Assembly (NCBI GenBank): GCA_013365325.1
Contig: JABVXV010000082.1
Span: forward strand, 124,001-188,000
Direction of reading: 5' to 3'
DNA length: 64,000 nucleotides
Source: Dipetalonema caudispina
Taxonomy: Eukaryota > Nematoda > Chromadorea > Rhabditida > Onchocercidae
Shown: one piece after another, positions 62,177 to 64,000 of the stretch
Layout of the letters: the number at the start of each line of letters is the position of its first letter
How positions within the stretch are numbered: the first letter of the stretch is position 1
Position numbers and translations under genes: made by a program
Notes under the pieces: model-generated
Told to the model about the DNA's origin: nothing
Databases searched by the model: none
Seen by the model: only the letters and a program-made list of their open reading frames with translations

Positions 62177-64000
62177 CTTTCATTTCTGAAAGAACTGCAA
62201 CAGCTCGGTAAGATGGACTTGATCGAAATATAGATTATCGTGAAGATAAATTCCCTTTCAGCCGATGTTTATGTGACAGTGTGTTGACTTCAATGAAGCA
62301 AAAAACGAACAAATAAATTAATAACAGACTCATACATGGACAACACCGCCCCAAATACTTGCCACTCCCCATAGTCACCAGCGAATCATCGAACAATGCG
62401 AAGTATGGTTTGTACCAAGTATGAAAATGTAACGTCTCACTAGATGAAATAAGTATTAATTCAGCACACCATAGGAGAGGAAGCGTTATGCTTTATCGAA
62501 GCGATCATTCTACAGAATGATAAATCTAATTAATTGTCCAAGTTATCATCAAGATGAGTTAAGTTAAAGAAATCACTTTATGGAATTTTCAGTTTGTGTC
62601 ACTCTGCACTTCATCTAATTTAGCTTGATTAAGGGAATTAGCAGAATTGAATTTGCATTCCACTACGCATTAATTAACAATGGTCATTCTTTGAAACGAT
62701 AGATCTAATTAATTAACTTCCTCTTCCTCTAACATAATGTTTTTTTCAAGTAAGATATAGTTTGTTACATGCCTCCTTTGGATTATTTAAATGTTGCTTG
62801 AGTCTTCTATTAGCTACCATTTCTTCTTGGAGAATCTGTACGCATTTGTAAATTGAGTTTATTCGGTAATATCTAACTGTTAAAAGTTTCTGTGTTAATG
62901 GCTAATAACTAAGTATATAGATAGCAGCAATCTTTTTCACTGAATTATTTCTCTACTTAATTCCAAAAAAAAATTTCAACAAAATTGGAAGATATTTTCT
63001 TCTGAGAATCAAAACCTTTAACATATGATGAGAATGATTTAACATCATTACTAATAGATTTAACTGAAGAAGAAAGCTATTTTATAGCACAACTAACGAC
63101 TAGTATTAGTTAGTTGTATTTGTTATTTGTATATAAGTGGCACTGATAGAAAAAGGTGTTGTTTACTTACTTATAGATAAATTAATGGCAAAGTTGCTCA
63201 TTAAGCTGCACATATTACACACTTAGATGCACATTGATGTGTGCAACAATCAGTTATTATAGAAACCTTTGATTCGTATTTCTGCACTAATTTCTATTGG
63301 AATATTGTTCTTTCTTAAACATCGTTTATCATTTCATAAATTTGTCCTTTCATTCTTCTTCGTACTTTATCTCTTAATCTTAATGAATATTTCATCCATA
63401 AATAGTCCTTATAAGCAAACTGTCGAAATTCTATTCTTTGATTTCATGTCACTTTATACTTATACTTTGATACAAACAACTTATCGCTTGACGTATTGCA
63501 GCACGTAAAATGACGTGAACAAGTAATGTCGATAGAGGCCCGGATTAGTTTGTTGTTGGATGAAGCCTAATAATAGATAAGATAGAAGAAAAGCGTCATA
63601 TCGAGATATTGACGATTTAGCTTTGTGCCAAACACTATTGAAATATAAATATAATATGAATATTCGGAATATAATTCCGGAATGGTGCCATGATTACATT
63701 ATCGATAAATAAACCCAGCGAGTGTTTTACGTTTCCTATAGAGTAAAATATCAATAGCAATAGGTCGAATACTCTGTTTAATCTAAGTTCATACCATTTT
63801 TCCGTATTTCCGGATTTGTATATATGGACTATGCCAAAAAAATGTACGAAATCCTTTTCATCTAAAATGTTATTCTTTGGAGAAATTTGATGTAGGCAAC
63901 CGTTATTTTCTCTTCAAGTTTTAATTTCATTCCGGTTTGGAACTAAAGCTTTCTTAATTATATGTGACATTTACAGTAGGATTAGTTTACTTGTTTTAAA
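62177..64000. other. right-end flank, no supported gene
   Basis: AT-rich DNA upstream of METTL17, which should contain its promoter. A plus-strand frame at 63269-63508 is mostly Phe/Leu/Ile/Ser with no signature. A 33-base imperfect direct repeat is listed separately. Nothing else is supported. Confidence 0.55.
62503..62714. repeat. imperfect 33-base direct repeat upstream of METTL17
   Basis: Copies lie at 62503-62535 and 62682-62714. They share TCATTCT and then GATAxATCTAATTAATT, with 26 of 33 positions identical. The shared TCTAATTAATT core resembles a homeodomain-type AT-rich site, but a chance or duplication origin is equally likely. Confidence 0.4.

Noticed and set aside
1..64000. tRNA, rRNA, CRISPR arrays, bacterial or Wolbachia inserts, autonomous transposons
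   Set aside because: I looked for cloverleaf and T-loop words, spaced repeats, long uninterrupted bacterial-type frames, transposase or reverse-transcriptase motifs and long terminal inverted repeats, and saw none convincing by eye.

Overview
This window looks like nuclear DNA from a parasitic nematode, most likely a filarial or other clade III worm. The DNA is very AT-rich. Coding sequence is split into many short exons with GT..AG borders, and the deduced proteins are closest to their Caenorhabditis counterparts. Several start codons lie just after a TTTCAG-type acceptor with no obvious partner donor, as expected for spliced-leader trans-splicing. The species is an inference; I saw no ribosomal, mitochondrial, bacterial (Wolbachia) or transposon-encoded gene.

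Five protein genes are supported. (1) On the minus strand, 1893-17074, a very long ROS1/ROL-3-type receptor tyrosine kinase has a signal peptide, a Cys-rich head, fibronectin III and beta-propeller ectodomain, one membrane segment and an intact kinase. (2) Minus, 19145-20453, is a complete cornichon gene (cni-1) of 4 exons and 145 residues. (3) Plus, 24599-50578, is a PTIP/PAXIP1 homologue (pis-1). I can join 24 exons in phase into 1023 residues: a Ser/Pro/Gln-rich amino half and four C-terminal BRCT domains; one intron is 13.6 kb. (4) Plus, 53309-56753, is the G-protein beta-5 subunit gpb-2, with 11 exons and 383 residues. (5) Minus, 57660-62117, is a METTL17/Rsm22 mitochondrial ribosome assembly factor, with 12 exons and 554 residues.

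Layout: rol-3 and cni-1 run head to tail on the minus strand. cni-1 and pis-1 are divergent across about 4.1 kb. pis-1 and gpb-2 run in tandem on the plus strand, and gpb-2 and METTL17 converge tail to tail across about 0.9 kb. The five genes serve unrelated processes (receptor signalling, ER export, chromatin methylation complexes, G-protein/RGS signalling, mitochondrial translation), so the window reads as ordinary gene order rather than one pathway.

The most interesting unexplained pieces are a coding-like island inside the giant pis-1 intron (37003-37595), whose borders fit the phases of the flanking exons, and a compact Sm-site-plus-hairpin element at 23794-23840 between cni-1 and pis-1, resembling the 3' end of an snRNA, SL or SmY-type RNA.
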